This document shows, piece by piece, positions 8,703 through 17,881 of a stretch of 64,000 bases of DNA. The notes beneath the pieces were generated by a model, which saw only the letters and a list, made by a program, of their open reading frames with translations, searched no databases and had not been told where the DNA came from. The first letter of the stretch is position 1. Each line of letters starts with the position of its first letter. The translations under genes were made by a program, and so were the position numbers. Origin of the DNA: CAYVQA01 sp045119035 (GTDB lineage Bacteria; Bacillota_I; Bacilli_A; ML615J-28; CAG-313); NCBI GenBank assembly GCA_045119035.1, contig JBGVCU010000039.1, positions 1 through 64,000 of the forward strand, read 5' to 3'.

Positions 8703-9128
8703 ATGAATGGATATATTAAATTAACTAATAATGAAGTGATTGAAATTGAATTATTTGAAGATACTCCAATTACTTCAGAAAACTTTAAAAAACTTGCAAA
8801 TTCAGGTTTTTATGATGGTCTTACTTTTCATAGAGTAATTCCAGGATTTGTGTCTCAAGGTGGATGTCCTATTGGAAATGGTACAGGTGGACCTGGATAT
8901 ACAATTTTATGTGAAACAAAAAATAATCCTCATATTCATAAACTAGGAGCAATTAGTATGGCACATAGAGGTCCTAATACTGGTGGATCACAATTCTTTA
9001 TCTGTCATGATAGTTTTCCTCATTTAGATGGTGTTCATACAGTTTTTGGTCAAGTTACTAAAAATGTTGAAGCTGCTGTTAATATGATGCAAGGGCAAAG
9101 AATTCAGGAAATTAGAATTTATGAATAG
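8703..9128 (+). CDS. ppiB: Cyclophilin-type peptidyl-prolyl isomerase
   Basis: A cytoplasmic cis-trans prolyl isomerase with no signal peptide. The core motifs [13 protein letters not shown] (residues about 41-53, with the catalytic Arg), [15 protein letters not shown] and [11 protein letters not shown] are all present. At 141 aa it is a compact single-domain cyclophilin. It follows hpt after 8 bases and overlaps rlmN by 8 bases, so it is translated as part of this operon. Confidence 0.92.
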   Translation: MNGYIKLTNNEVIEIELFEDTPITSENFKKLANSGFYDGLTFHRVIPGFVSQGGCPIGNGTGGPGYTILCETKNNPHIHKLGAISMAHRGPNTGGSQFFICHDSFPHLDGVHTVFGQVTKNVEAAVNMMQGQRIQEIRIYE

Positions 9129-10164
9129 TATATTTAATTATACAATTGATGAATTAGGTAAATATTTTGAGTCAATTGGTGATAAAAAATTTAGAGCAAC
9201 CCAAATTTTTGAGTGGCTTTATCGTTTTAGAGTAAATAGTTTTTCTGAAATGACTAATCTTCCCAAAAAAGCTCTTATTCATTTAGAAGAAAATTTTGTT
9301 ATTGATAAACTTAATATAGTAAGACTTCAAAAGTCAGCTGATGGAACAAGAAAATATCTATTTGAACTTTCTGATGGAAAGTTAGTTGAAACAGTGTTAA
9401 TGAGACATCATTATGGTAATAGTATTTGTGTATCAACTCAAGTTGGATGTAATATGGGATGTGCCTTTTGTGCAAGTGGAGAACTTGGGAAAGTTAGAAA
9501 TTTAGAACTTTCTGAAATAGTTTTACAAGTATTAATGGTGCAAAAAGATTTAGATGAAGAAAATGAAAGAATTAGCAATATTGTTGTTATGGGAACAGGA
9601 GAACCATTTGATAATTATGATAATTTATTACGCTTCTTAAGTGTTGTTAATTATCCAAAAGGGTTTGAAATTGGAGCTCGTCATATAACTGTTTCTACAT
9701 GTGGTATTGTTCCTAAAATTAAAGAATTTGCGCGTTTTCCACTTCAAATTAATCTTGCTATATCGCTTCATGCCTCAAATGATGAAGTAAGAAGTCAAAT
9801 AATGAAAATTAATCGTAAATATAAAATTAACGATATTATGGAAGCAATTAAAGAATATTTAAGTCTAACTAATAGAAGAGTTACTTTTGAATATATCTTA
9901 ATTAAAGATGTAAATGATTCTTTAACTCATGCAGAAGAACTTGCTAAACTTTTAAAAGATACTTTATGTTATGTAAATTTAATTCCATATAATGAAGTTA
10001 TAACAAAACCATTTAAACAAACATCGCATGAACATGCTGAAAAATTCTTTAGTGTATTAAGAAGAAAAGGAATTAATGCTACACTTAGAATGGAACATGG
10101 AGCAGATATTGATGCAGCTTGTGGACAACTTCGTGCGAAAGTTATTAAAGAAAATAAGGAGTAA
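9121..10164 (+). CDS. rlmN: Dual-specificity 23S rRNA/tRNA adenine-C2 methyltransferase RlmN
   Basis: A radical-SAM enzyme making 2-methyladenosine at 23S A2503 and tRNA position 37. The 4Fe-4S motif is CNMGCAFC (Cys 110, 114, 117). A conserved methyl-carrying Cys lies near the end in DAACGQL (Cys 334). At 347 aa it is normal length. The start overlaps the cyclophilin gene by 8 bases. In many Bacillota the phosphatase/kinase pair prpC-prkC lies between rlmN and rsgA; here rsgA starts 2 bases after the rlmN stop. Confidence 0.95.
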   Translation: MNSIFNYTIDELGKYFESIGDKKFRATQIFEWLYRFRVNSFSEMTNLPKKALIHLEENFVIDKLNIVRLQKSADGTRKYLFELSDGKLVETVLMRHHYGNSICVSTQVGCNMGCAFCASGELGKVRNLELSEIVLQVLMVQKDLDEENERISNIVVMGTGEPFDNYDNLLRFLSVVNYPKGFEIGARHITVSTCGIVPKIKEFARFPLQINLAISLHASNDEVRSQIMKINRKYKINDIMEAIKEYLSLTNRRVTFEYILIKDVNDSLTHAEELAKLLKDTLCYVNLIPYNEVITKPFKQTSHEHAEKFFSVLRRKGINATLRMEHGADIDAACGQLRAKVIKENKE

Positions 10165-10166
10165 GA

Positions 10167-11030
10167 ATGAAAGGAAGAATTACTAAATTAATTTCTGGTT
10201 TATATACAGTATATTCTGATATAGATGATAAGTTTTATGATTTAAAACCTCTTGGTATTTTTAGACATAAAGAAATTCAACCAAAAGTTGGTGATATTGT
10301 AGAATTTAATGATCAATCCATTACAAAAATATATCCTAGAATTAATGATTTAATTCGACCAACTATTTGTAATATTGATCAAGCACTTGTTGTTACAAGT
10401 TTAAAAGAGCCAAATTTAAACCTTAATTTACTAGATAGATTTATTACAATTTTAGAATTTAATGATATTACTCCTATTTTAATTTTTAGTAAATGGGATT
10501 TAATTAAAGAAGAAGAAAAAGATATTATTAATAATATTATTTCGTATTATAAAAAAATTGGTTATCAAACATTTATTACATCAACTATTGATAAAATGAT
10601 TCCTAATTTAAAGGAAATATTAGATGATAAAGTTACAGTTATTACAGGAGAAAGTGGAACTGGAAAAAGCAGTCTTATAAATGAATTAGGACTTGATGTT
10701 GTACTTAAAACAAATGAAATTTCTAAAGCATTAAATAGAGGTAAACATACAACACGTCATACAGAACTTTTAAAAGTTGGAACTGGTTGGCTTGCTGATA
10801 CACCAGGTTTTGGTAATTTAGCTTTTATTGATATGGAAGAAATAGATATTGCTCATAGTATGGTAGAAATGTTTGAAGTAAGTAGTAATTGTAAATATAA
10901 TGGTTGTCTTCATGAAAAAGAACCAAAATGTATTGTAAAAGAAAAAGTATTAAATAAAGAAATCTTAGAATCTAGATATAATAATTATTTATTATTTTTA
11001 GACGAAGTTAGAAAAAATAGAAAGTGGTGA
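10167..11030 (+). CDS. rsgA: Ribosome small-subunit-dependent GTPase RsgA
   Basis: A circularly permuted GTPase for late 30S assembly. The N-terminal OB fold is followed by the permuted motifs: G4 SKWD (about residue 110), then G1 GESGTGKSS (about 163) and G3 DTPGFG (about 208). The C-terminal zinc module is CKYNGCLHEKEPKC. The family usually has GxSGVGKS; here it is GESGTGKS. Normal length at 287 aa. It ends in TGA, showing that TGA is a stop in this organism. Confidence 0.95.
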   Translation: MKGRITKLISGLYTVYSDIDDKFYDLKPLGIFRHKEIQPKVGDIVEFNDQSITKIYPRINDLIRPTICNIDQALVVTSLKEPNLNLNLLDRFITILEFNDITPILIFSKWDLIKEEEKDIINNIISYYKKIGYQTFITSTIDKMIPNLKEILDDKVTVITGESGTGKSSLINELGLDVVLKTNEISKALNRGKHTTRHTELLKVGTGWLADTPGFGNLAFIDMEEIDIAHSMVEMFEVSSNCKYNGCLHEKEPKCIVKEKVLNKEILESRYNNYLLFLDEVRKNRKW

Positions 11031-11034
11031 TAAT

Positions 11035-11676
11035 ATGTTAGTTAGTCCTTCATTACTTGCAGCAAATTTTTTAAATTTAGAAAATGAAATAAAGAGATTA
11101 AATGAAGCAAAACCAGATTATTTACATTTAGATGTTATGGACGGAAATTTTGTTCCAAATATTTCTTTTGGACCAAGTATTATTAAAAGCATTAAACCAC
11201 TTACAATTATTCCTTTTGATGTTCATTTAATGATCGAAAATCCTGATAAATATTTAAATGTTTTTAAAGATTCAGGAGCTGACATTTTAACATATCATTA
11301 TGAAACTAATCTTGATCATCATAAAATGATTGATGATATTCATTCGCTTAATATGAAAGCAGGTTTATCAATTAAACCAGCAACTTCAGTAGAAACTCTT
11401 ATTCCTTATTTAGAAAAAGTAGATTTGATACTTGTTATGAGTGTAGAACCTGGATTTGGTGGTCAAAAATTTATGATGTCTGCGGTTGATAAAATTAAAT
11501 TTTTAAAAGATTATAAAGAAAAAAAACACCTAAACTATATAATAGAAGTAGATGGTGGAATTAATAATGAAACAGCTATTTTGGTAAAAGAAGCTGGATG
11601 TGACATGCTAGTAGCGGGTACATATCTATTTAAAAATGATATGTGTAAATTAGTAAATGATTTACAAAAATTATAA
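11035..11676 (+). CDS. rpe: Ribulose-phosphate 3-epimerase
   Basis: A pentose-phosphate TIM-barrel enzyme interconverting ribulose-5-P and xylulose-5-P. Signature motifs are LHLDVMDGNFVPNISFGP, FDVHLMIENP, MSVEPGFGGQKF and VDGGIN, including the metal-binding His and Asp residues. The 213 aa length is typical. It is the last gene of the operon and ends at a strong hairpin terminator shared with the SpoVM-like gene on the other strand. Confidence 0.95.
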   Translation: MLVSPSLLAANFLNLENEIKRLNEAKPDYLHLDVMDGNFVPNISFGPSIIKSIKPLTIIPFDVHLMIENPDKYLNVFKDSGADILTYHYETNLDHHKMIDDIHSLNMKAGLSIKPATSVETLIPYLEKVDLILVMSVEPGFGGQKFMMSAVDKIKFLKDYKEKKHLNYIIEVDGGINNETAILVKEAGCDMLVAGTYLFKNDMCKLVNDLQKL

Positions 11677-11682
11677 AATGTA

Positions 11683-11716
11683 ATAAGGGGCTTAATATTA
11701 AGCCCCTTATTTTTTT
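11683..11716. terminator. Bidirectional terminator of rpe and the SpoVM-like gene
   Basis: ATAAGGGGCTTA (11683-11694) pairs perfectly with TAAGCCCCTTAT (11699-11710) around an ATAT loop, followed by a T tract. On the minus strand it starts directly at the stop codon of the 27-aa gene (11707-11709). Confidence 0.9.
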
Positions 11717-11790
11717 GATTTAAATAGTTTTTTAAAAAATAATATAATTTTACTTAACCATTTGGGTAGTACAATTACTTTAAAGTTCAT
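11707..11790 (-). CDS. spoVM: SpoVM-like amphipathic peptide (27 aa)
   Basis: The minus strand encodes MNFKVIVLPKWL-SKIILFFKKLFKSKK. B. subtilis SpoVM (26 aa) begins MKFYTIKLPKFLGGIV; M1, F3, I6, L8, P9, K10, L12 and I15 are identical and F11 is W here. P9 is the residue known to matter for recognition of curved membrane. The C-terminal half is an amphipathic helix with Lys on one face. A perfect Shine-Dalgarno AGGAGGT (11796-11802) sits five bases from the ATG, and the gene ends at a terminator. Its place between rpe and rpmB is that of spoVM in Bacillus. SpoVM marks the forespore surface and recruits SpoIVA for coat assembly; whether this organism sporulates cannot be told from the window. 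Confidence 0.75.
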   Translation of the reverse strand: MNFKVIVLPKWLSKIILFFKKLFKSKK

Positions 11791-11834
11791 AATCTACCTC
11801 CTATAAAATTATATGTTCTATATTTTTAAGTATG

Positions 11835-11858
11835 AAAAAAACAACCCATAGGGTTGTT
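11835..11858 (-). terminator. rpmB terminator
   Basis: On the minus strand AACAACCC (complement of 11851-11858) pairs with GGGTTGTT (complement of 11840-11847) and is followed by seven T. It lies 10 bases after the rpmB stop and would separate rpmB from the downstream SpoVM-like gene. Confidence 0.85.
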
Positions 11859-11868
11859 AACTTCAAAA

Positions 11869-12060
11869 TTATGCGCGTTCAACTAATCCTGAACGTAAAG
11901 CACGAGTTGATACATAAACTCTAACTACGCGACCATTTTCATCTTTAATACGAACTTTTTGTAAATTAGCTTTCCAAGTGCGTCTTGTTGCATGTAATGA
12001 GTGAGAACGTCTATTTCCGCTTTTATTACCAAGTCCAGTTACGTGACATTTGCGAGCCAT
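11869..12060 (-). CDS. rpmB: 50S ribosomal protein L28
   Basis: A small basic ribosomal protein of 63 aa. It starts [16 protein letters not shown] and contains [14 protein letters not shown], both diagnostic of bacterial L28. Strong Shine-Dalgarno AAGGAGGA (12068-12075). It has its own promoter and terminator and is opposite to its neighbours, as in Bacillus, where rpmB lies beside spoVM and the yloU-yloV genes. Confidence 0.97.
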   Translation of the reverse strand: MARKCHVTGLGNKSGNRRSHSLHATRRTWKANLQKVRIKDENGRVVRVYVSTRALRSGLVERA

Positions 12061-12112
12061 TATATATTCCTCCTTTGAGTATATTTTGATAACCTTTAAT
12101 TAATTTCAATAT

Positions 12113-12141
12113 ATTATATCATATATTTTGATAAAATGCAA
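12113..12141 (-). promoter_or_regulatory. rpmB promoter
   Basis: On the minus strand TTGCAT (12136-12141), 17-base spacer, TATAAT (12113-12118). Leader of about 45 bases to the ATG. Confidence 0.75.
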
Positions 12142-12200
12142 GAAATATGACATTTCTATATAGATTTATTTGATGTGTTATATGCTAAAGTTTATATTGC

Positions 12201-12229
12201 TTGATTTTTTATGTCAAATATGGTAAAAT
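12201..12229 (+). promoter_or_regulatory. fakA operon promoter
   Basis: TTGATT (12201-12206), 17-base spacer, TAAAAT (12224-12229). It lies about 44 bases before the fakA start codon. Confidence 0.6.
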
Positions 12230-12272
12230 ACTTTTAGCAAATAATGCGAACTTACTCAATAGGAGGAAATTT

Positions 12273-13943
12273 ATGGAAAGATTTATATTAGATGGCGCTG
12301 GTTATAAAGATCTTGTAACTAATGGATGTGCTAGTTTAAGAAAAAATTCAAAAATCGTAGACGCATTAAATGTATTCCCAGTTCCAGATGGTGATACAGG
12401 TATTAATATGCGTATGACAATCGAATCAGGTGCAAATGAAATTAAAAATTTTGATGAAAATAATATATATGCAGTAGCAAAAAAATTCTCTCGCGGAATG
12501 TTAATGGGAGCACGTGGAAATTCAGGTGTTATTCTTTCTCAATTCTTTAGAGGCGTATATAAAGGACTAGCTGATAAAGTAGAAGTTAATGCTGTTGAAT
12601 TAGCTGAAGCTTTTAAAAGCGGTGTTGCTCAAGCTTATAAAGCTGTTATGAAACCTGTTGAAGGTACTATTTTAACAGTTGCTAGAGAAGCTACAGAATA
12701 TGTTAATAGTATTGTAACAAAAGAATTTTCTATTGAAAAATTCTTTGAAGAATTCTTAAAAGAAGCAAATGCTTCTCTTGAAAGAACTCCTGATATTTTA
12801 CCAGTATTAAAAGATGCTGGTGTAGTTGATTCAGGTGGTGCTGGATTTATCTATATTATTGAAGGTATGTATAAAGCTTTAAAAGGTGAATATATTCATG
12901 TTAATGGAGATGCACCTCAAACAACTGTAAGTTTAAAACATAACTTTAATGCTGATAGTGAATTAACTTATGGATATTGTACTGAATTTATTTTACAATT
13001 ACAACATTCAAAAGTTGCTGATATCGAAAACTTCGATGTCCAACCAATGATTGATTACTTATTATCAATTGGTGATAGTGCAGTATGTGTAAGAGATGAA
13101 GATATTGTAAAAATTCACGTTCATACACGTACACCAGGGGAAGTATTAAACTTTGGTCAAAAATTTGGTGAATTCATTACAATCAAAATTGAAAACATGC
13201 AAGTTCAACATACTGAATCTACTGAAATTGAACAATGTAATTGTGAAGAATGTGTAGAAGCAAGAAAAAAAGCAGAACATAAAAAATGGGCTGTTATCAT
13301 GGTTGCCTCAGGTGATGGTCTAGTTAATACATTTAAAGAAATGGGTGTTGACTATGTAGTTTCTGGTGGTCAAACAATGAACCCTTCTGCTGAAGATTTT
13401 GTTAAAGGTTTTGATGAATTAAATGCTGATAATATTTTAGTTTTCCCTAATAATAGTAATATTATTATGGCTGCTGAACAAGCTGCTAAATATTATGGAA
13501 AAGCTAATGTTCATGTTGTTAAAACTAAATCAATTGCTCAAGGATATGCAGCACTTGCTATGCTTGATGTAAGTAGTGATGATATTAATGTTATTTTAGA
13601 AGAAACTAACGAAGTAATTGCAAATGTTACTACAGGTCTTGTAACTTATGCAATCCGTGATGCTGAAATTGATGATGTTGTAATCCATAATGGAGACTTT
13701 ATGGGATTATGTAATTCAAAAATTAAATGTGCAGAATCTACAAAAGTTGGTGCAACTAAATCATTAATTGATTTAACTGATGCAAAAGATAAAGAAATTA
13801 TTACTATCATCTATGGTAAAGATGTTACTGAAGATGAGTTAAATGAAGTAGTTGAATATATTAATGAAAACTATGATAATTTAGAAGTAGAAACAATTGA
13901 CGGTGGTCAAGAAGTATATAGCTTTATCTTATCAATCGAATAA
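12273..13943 (+). CDS. fakA: Fatty acid kinase ATP-binding subunit FakA (DhaL/YloV family)
   Basis: FakA phosphorylates fatty acids bound to FakB, giving acyl-phosphate for PlsX/PlsY phospholipid synthesis from exogenous fatty acids. The N-terminal DhaL kinase domain has the metal-ATP motif NVFPVPDGDTGINM (about residues 32-45) and RGARGNSGVILSQ-like sequence. A middle domain and a C-terminal DegV-like region follow. I chose the ATG at 12273, after AGGAGG (12261-12266); the upstream in-frame start at 12201 overlaps the promoter. Length 556 aa is usual. The alkaline-shock gene (yloU/asp23) normally found just upstream is absent. Confidence 0.93.
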   Translation: MERFILDGAGYKDLVTNGCASLRKNSKIVDALNVFPVPDGDTGINMRMTIESGANEIKNFDENNIYAVAKKFSRGMLMGARGNSGVILSQFFRGVYKGLADKVEVNAVELAEAFKSGVAQAYKAVMKPVEGTILTVAREATEYVNSIVTKEFSIEKFFEEFLKEANASLERTPDILPVLKDAGVVDSGGAGFIYIIEGMYKALKGEYIHVNGDAPQTTVSLKHNFNADSELTYGYCTEFILQLQHSKVADIENFDVQPMIDYLLSIGDSAVCVRDEDIVKIHVHTRTPGEVLNFGQKFGEFITIKIENMQVQHTESTEIEQCNCEECVEARKKAEHKKWAVIMVASGDGLVNTFKEMGVDYVVSGGQTMNPSAEDFVKGFDELNADNILVFPNNSNIIMAAEQAAKYYGKANVHVVKTKSIAQGYAALAMLDVSSDDINVILEETNEVIANVTTGLVTYAIRDAEIDDVVIHNGDFMGLCNSKIKCAESTKVGATKSLIDLTDAKDKEIITIIYGKDVTEDELNEVVEYINENYDNLEVETIDGGQEVYSFILSIE

Positions 13944-13954
13944 GAATAATTTTT

Positions 13955-13987
13955 AGGTGAAGTTATGACTAGAGTCTTACTTCACCT
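13955..13987 (+). promoter_or_regulatory. Intercistronic hairpin between fakA and recG
   Basis: AGGTGAAGT (13955-13963) pairs with ACTTCACCT (13979-13987) around a 15-base loop that may itself pair (GACT/AGTC). No T tract follows, so it is more likely an mRNA-processing or stability element than a terminator. Confidence 0.4.
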
Positions 13988-14012
13988 TAATTAATGTATG
14001 TGGGAGGGTAGA

Positions 14013-16067
14013 ATGTTAAACAAAATAATGCTTGCAGATCAAGATTTTATTTTATCTCGCTATAAAACAATTTTGAAAAAAAATAATATATTAAGTGTTA
14101 GAGATATCTTATTTCATTTTCCAAGTAAATATGATGATTATTCTGTTACTCCGCATAGTTTAATTACTTCGGTGGAACAAGATCATATTGTACTTGAAGG
14201 ATCTGTTTCTTCGAAAGTTAGTGTTGTCTATTTAAAATCTAAAATGACAACTGTAACATTTACAATTAATGTTGAAAAAGAAAATCATGAAGTTGTTAAT
14301 GTTAGATGTACTATTTTTAATAGAGCATATTTAAAAGACAAATTAAAGTTTGGAACAGTTATTAGAGTGATGGGTCATTTTTATCAAAACTTTAATAATT
14401 TTACTGTAAGTGATTTAATTATTTGTGATGAAATTAATCGTGATATTGTTCCTACATATAAAGTTAAAGATATAGCTTTAGTAAAATATATGGAATTAAT
14501 TGAAATTTTATATCGTAGATATAAAAATAAAATTACTGAATCACTTCCGAAATGTATTATTGATAAACATAATTTATTAGGAATTCATGAAGTTTTTAAA
14601 TCTCTTCATTTTCCTAATTCAATTGAAGATACAAAAGAAGCATATCGTAGAGTCAAATATGAAGAATTATTAAGATATCAATTATCAATGAAATATTTAC
14701 ATTTAATGAGAGAAAAAACAAAATCTGTAGATGTAATTAATTATGATAAAGATTTAATTGAAAAATTAATAAATGGCTTAAGTTATAAATTAACAAAAGA
14801 TCAAGTAAAAGTAATTGAAGAAATTTTAAACGACTTAAAGAGTCCATATCCTATGAATAGACTTTTACAAGGTGAAGTTGGTAGTGGAAAAACAATTGTT
14901 GCTTTTACATCAATTTTAGCAACATGTAGTGCTGGTTATCAAGCAGTATTAATGTGTCCAACAGAAATTCTTGCTAAACAACATTTTGATTCTATTATGG
15001 AAACATTAGGAAGTTTTGATTGTGTTAAACCAGTATTATTAACTGGATCTACTAAAGAAAAAACAAAAAAGATTAATCAAATTACAAACAACGAAGTAAA
15101 TGTAATTATTGGTACACACGCTGTATTCCAAAAAGATGTTGATTACAATAAACTTGGATTAGTTGTAGCAGATGAAGAACATCGCTTTGGAGTTCGTCAA
15201 AGAGTGCTTATTAAAAATAAAGGATTAGACGTTAACTATTTAAAAATGTCAGCAACACCAATTCCTAGAACTCTTGCTATTTCTGCCTATGGTGATACTG
15301 ATTTTTCTGTAATAAAAACAATGCCTGAAAACAGACAACCTGTTATTACGAAATTTTTATCTAAAAAAGAAAAACCTATTGCTGTTAAACATATTTTAGA
15401 GGAGTTAGAAAAAGGTCATCAAATATATGTTGTAACGCCTTTAATTGAAGAATCAGAAAATTTAGATACAGCTAATGCTACTGAAATCTATGAAAATATG
15501 AAAGATTGGTTTAAAGGTATTACTGAAGTAGGTTTAGTACATGGTAAATTAAAACCACAAGAAAAAGAAGATGTTATTACAAAGTTCTTAAATAAAGAAT
15601 TAGGAATTTTAGTTGCAACAAGCGTAATAGAAGTAGGAGTAAATATACCTAATGCTACTACAATTTTAATTATTGGCGCAGAGCGTTTTGGTGTTGCAAC
15701 ACTTCATCAATTACGTGGACGTGTTATGCGTAGTAGTGAAGTTCCTTATTGTTTTATGATTGCTGAGAAAAGTACAGAAGCGAGTGATGAAAGACTTAGA
15801 ATGGTAGAAAATACAACTGATGGATTTAAGCTTGCTGAATATGATTTAATTCATCGTGGACCTGGTGAATTCTTTGGTGAAAGACAAAGTGGTTCTATGA
15901 ATTTCAAATTTGCCGATATTAGAGAGGATTCTGATTTATTAGAATTAGCTAATATAGATTCAGAAATATTAATAAAAGACGAAAAATTATTTATTGACGA
16001 CGAATATAAAACATTATATGATATAATAAAAGAGAATTATAGATTAAAGACTGATGTATTAGATTAG
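14013..16067 (+). CDS. recG: ATP-dependent DNA helicase RecG
   Basis: A branch-migration helicase that regresses stalled forks and processes Holliday junctions. The N-terminal wedge (OB) domain covers about residues 1-180. Helicase motifs follow: Walker A LLQGEVGSGKT (about 282), DEEH (about 380), SATPIPRTLA (about 412) and the QLRGRVMRSSEVPYCFM region, where most RecG proteins have GRVGRG. I chose the ATG at 14013, after GGGAGGG (14002-14008); the ATG at 13998 precedes that site. The 684 aa length is standard. Confidence 0.95.
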   Translation: MLNKIMLADQDFILSRYKTILKKNNILSVRDILFHFPSKYDDYSVTPHSLITSVEQDHIVLEGSVSSKVSVVYLKSKMTTVTFTINVEKENHEVVNVRCTIFNRAYLKDKLKFGTVIRVMGHFYQNFNNFTVSDLIICDEINRDIVPTYKVKDIALVKYMELIEILYRRYKNKITESLPKCIIDKHNLLGIHEVFKSLHFPNSIEDTKEAYRRVKYEELLRYQLSMKYLHLMREKTKSVDVINYDKDLIEKLINGLSYKLTKDQVKVIEEILNDLKSPYPMNRLLQGEVGSGKTIVAFTSILATCSAGYQAVLMCPTEILAKQHFDSIMETLGSFDCVKPVLLTGSTKEKTKKINQITNNEVNVIIGTHAVFQKDVDYNKLGLVVADEEHRFGVRQRVLIKNKGLDVNYLKMSATPIPRTLAISAYGDTDFSVIKTMPENRQPVITKFLSKKEKPIAVKHILEELEKGHQIYVVTPLIEESENLDTANATEIYENMKDWFKGITEVGLVHGKLKPQEKEDVITKFLNKELGILVATSVIEVGVNIPNATTILIIGAERFGVATLHQLRGRVMRSSEVPYCFMIAEKSTEASDERLRMVENTTDGFKLAEYDLIHRGPGEFFGERQSGSMNFKFADIREDSDLLELANIDSEILIKDEKLFIDDEYKTLYDIIKENYRLKTDVLD

Positions 16068-16085
16068 TCAGAAAGAAGGTAGTTT

Positions 16086-17093
16086 ATGATTAAACTTGCG
16101 ATTGATGCGATGGGTGGAGATTTTGCTCCTGAGATTACTGTAAAAGGTGCAATGGCTGCTATTGAAGAATTTTCAGATTTAGAGCTTGTTTTATATGGAG
16201 ATGAAGAAAAAATTAAAAAATATTTAACAAACCCTGATCGTATTACTATTGTTCATAGCCCTAAATTAATTGATATGGGAGAACATGATCCAATCACTGA
16301 AATTAGAAGAAATAAAGATACATCAATGGTTATGGCATTTAATGCTGTGAAAACAAAAGAAGTACAAGGTGTTGTTACTGCTGGTCCTACACAAGCTGTA
16401 ATTGTTGCGGCTCATATGGTTATTAGAAGAATGCGCGGAATGAAGCGTGTTGCTCTTTGTCCAACAATTCCATCATTTAAAGAAAATGGTACAATGTTAC
16501 TAGATGTTGGAGCTAATACTTCAATTACACCTGAATTTATTTTACAATATGCAGAATATGCAAATATTTATGCTAAAGAAGTAAAAGGAATTGATAACCC
16601 TAAAGTATATTTACTTAATATTGGCGCTGAAGAAGGAAAAGGAAGAGAATTAGAACAAGCTACTTATGACTTACTTAAAAATTCTTCTTCAATTCATTTT
16701 TGTGGAAACTTAGAACCAAAAGAAATTTTAACATCTGATGCAGATATCATTATTACAGATGGTTTCACTGGAAACATTTGTATGAAAACTTTAGAAGGAA
16801 CTGCAAAAGCTATGGGTTCACTTCTTAAAAAAGAAATTAAAAGATCTTTAGGTGGAATGATTGGTGCTATTTTCATGAGAAAAAACTTAAAGAGATTTAA
16901 GGAAACTTTAAGTGCAGATAGAGTTGGAGGAGCTACATTATTTGGTGTAGATGGAACAGTTATTAAAGCACATGGTTCAAGTAATGCAGAAGCATTTAAA
17001 AATGCAATTGCTTTATGTAGAAAAACTGTTGCTCATGAAGTAGTAGAAAAAATGAAAGCTTATTTAGAAGAACATCCAATTGATGTGGAGTAA
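16086..17093 (+). CDS. plsX: Phosphate acyltransferase PlsX
   Basis: Makes acyl-phosphate from acyl-ACP (or works in reverse) for glycerolipid synthesis at the membrane. IAIDAMGGD-type start (LAIDAMGGDFAPE), the internal VTAGPTQAVIVAA stretch and TDGFTGNICMKTLEG are family hallmarks. 335 aa is the normal length. It follows recG by 18 bases and precedes rnc by 3. The fapR, fabD, fabG and acpP genes that surround plsX in Bacillus are missing, which with fakA suggests reliance on imported fatty acids. Confidence 0.95.
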   Translation: MIKLAIDAMGGDFAPEITVKGAMAAIEEFSDLELVLYGDEEKIKKYLTNPDRITIVHSPKLIDMGEHDPITEIRRNKDTSMVMAFNAVKTKEVQGVVTAGPTQAVIVAAHMVIRRMRGMKRVALCPTIPSFKENGTMLLDVGANTSITPEFILQYAEYANIYAKEVKGIDNPKVYLLNIGAEEGKGRELEQATYDLLKNSSSIHFCGNLEPKEILTSDADIIITDGFTGNICMKTLEGTAKAMGSLLKKEIKRSLGGMIGAIFMRKNLKRFKETLSADRVGGATLFGVDGTVIKAHGSSNAEAFKNAIALCRKTVAHEVVEKMKAYLEEHPIDVE

Positions 17094-17096
17094 TAT

Positions 17097-17780
17097 ATGG
17101 TTAACGATGTTAAGAAAATAATTAAAAAATATAAATTAAATGTTGACATCAATCCTATTATTATTCAATCTTTAACACATTCATCATATGCTAATGAGCA
17201 TGATTGTAAAGACAATGAACGTTTAGAATTTTTAGGAGATTCTATTTTAGGTTTTCTAGTTGCTGAATATTTATATAATAATTTTCCTAACTTACCTGAA
17301 GGTAAAATGACAAAATTACGTGCAAGTTATGTTTGTGAAGAAGCTAATACAAAATACGCAAAAGCAGTCGGAATTGATAAAGCAATTTTATTAGGACGTG
17401 GTGAAGAACAAAATAATGGTCGTAATAGACCTGCTATTATAAGTGATGCTTTTGAGGCTTTTCTTGCTGCAATATACTTAACAAGTGGAATTGAAGAAGT
17501 AAAGAAAATTCTAGTAAAAGAAGTGTTTCCTCATATTACTTCAGAAGACATTATTCCTTTTGTTGATTATAAGAGCAGATTACAAGAATATATTCAAGCT
17601 GAAAGTAGAAAAGCTTTAGAATATATAGAAGATAATGTTGAAGGTCCAGCACATAATAGAACATTTACTATTAAGGTAGTACATGATGGTATTGTTTTAG
17701 GTGTTGGTGTAGGAAAAACAAAGAAGGATGCAAGTCAACAAGCAGCTAAGGTTGCTTTAGATAAAATGGCTTCAAATTAG
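17097..17780 (+). CDS. rnc: Ribonuclease III
   Basis: A double-strand-specific endoribonuclease for rRNA and mRNA processing. The catalytic signature NERLEFLGDSILGF (about residues 40-53) and the second acidic site DAFEAFLAAIYL (about 117) are intact, followed by a C-terminal dsRNA-binding domain with the KDASQQAAKVAL motif. 227 aa is typical. It is the last gene of the fakA-recG-plsX-rnc run; smc, usually next in Bacillus, is not here. Confidence 0.96.
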   Translation: MVNDVKKIIKKYKLNVDINPIIIQSLTHSSYANEHDCKDNERLEFLGDSILGFLVAEYLYNNFPNLPEGKMTKLRASYVCEEANTKYAKAVGIDKAILLGRGEEQNNGRNRPAIISDAFEAFLAAIYLTSGIEEVKKILVKEVFPHITSEDIIPFVDYKSRLQEYIQAESRKALEYIEDNVEGPAHNRTFTIKVVHDGIVLGVGVGKTKKDASQQAAKVALDKMASN

Positions 17781-17804
17781 TTGAAAATACCTATCTATAT
17801 TTAT

Positions 17805-17833
17805 TTACAAATAGTACTTATTTATGTTATAAT
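17805..17833 (+). promoter_or_regulatory. dnaD-nth promoter
   Basis: TTACAA (17805-17810), 17-base spacer, TATAAT (17828-17833). The Shine-Dalgarno TTAGGAG (17868-17874) precedes the ATG at 17882. Confidence 0.7.
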
Positions 17834-17881
17834 ACAAGAACAATAAACTTAAAAATTCGACAAAATTTAGGAGTAAGTGTT

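Noticed and set aside
11028..11030. TGA read as Trp (Mycoplasma code)
   Set aside because: rsgA ends at this TGA with normal length, and all Trp codons seen in conserved motifs are TGG.
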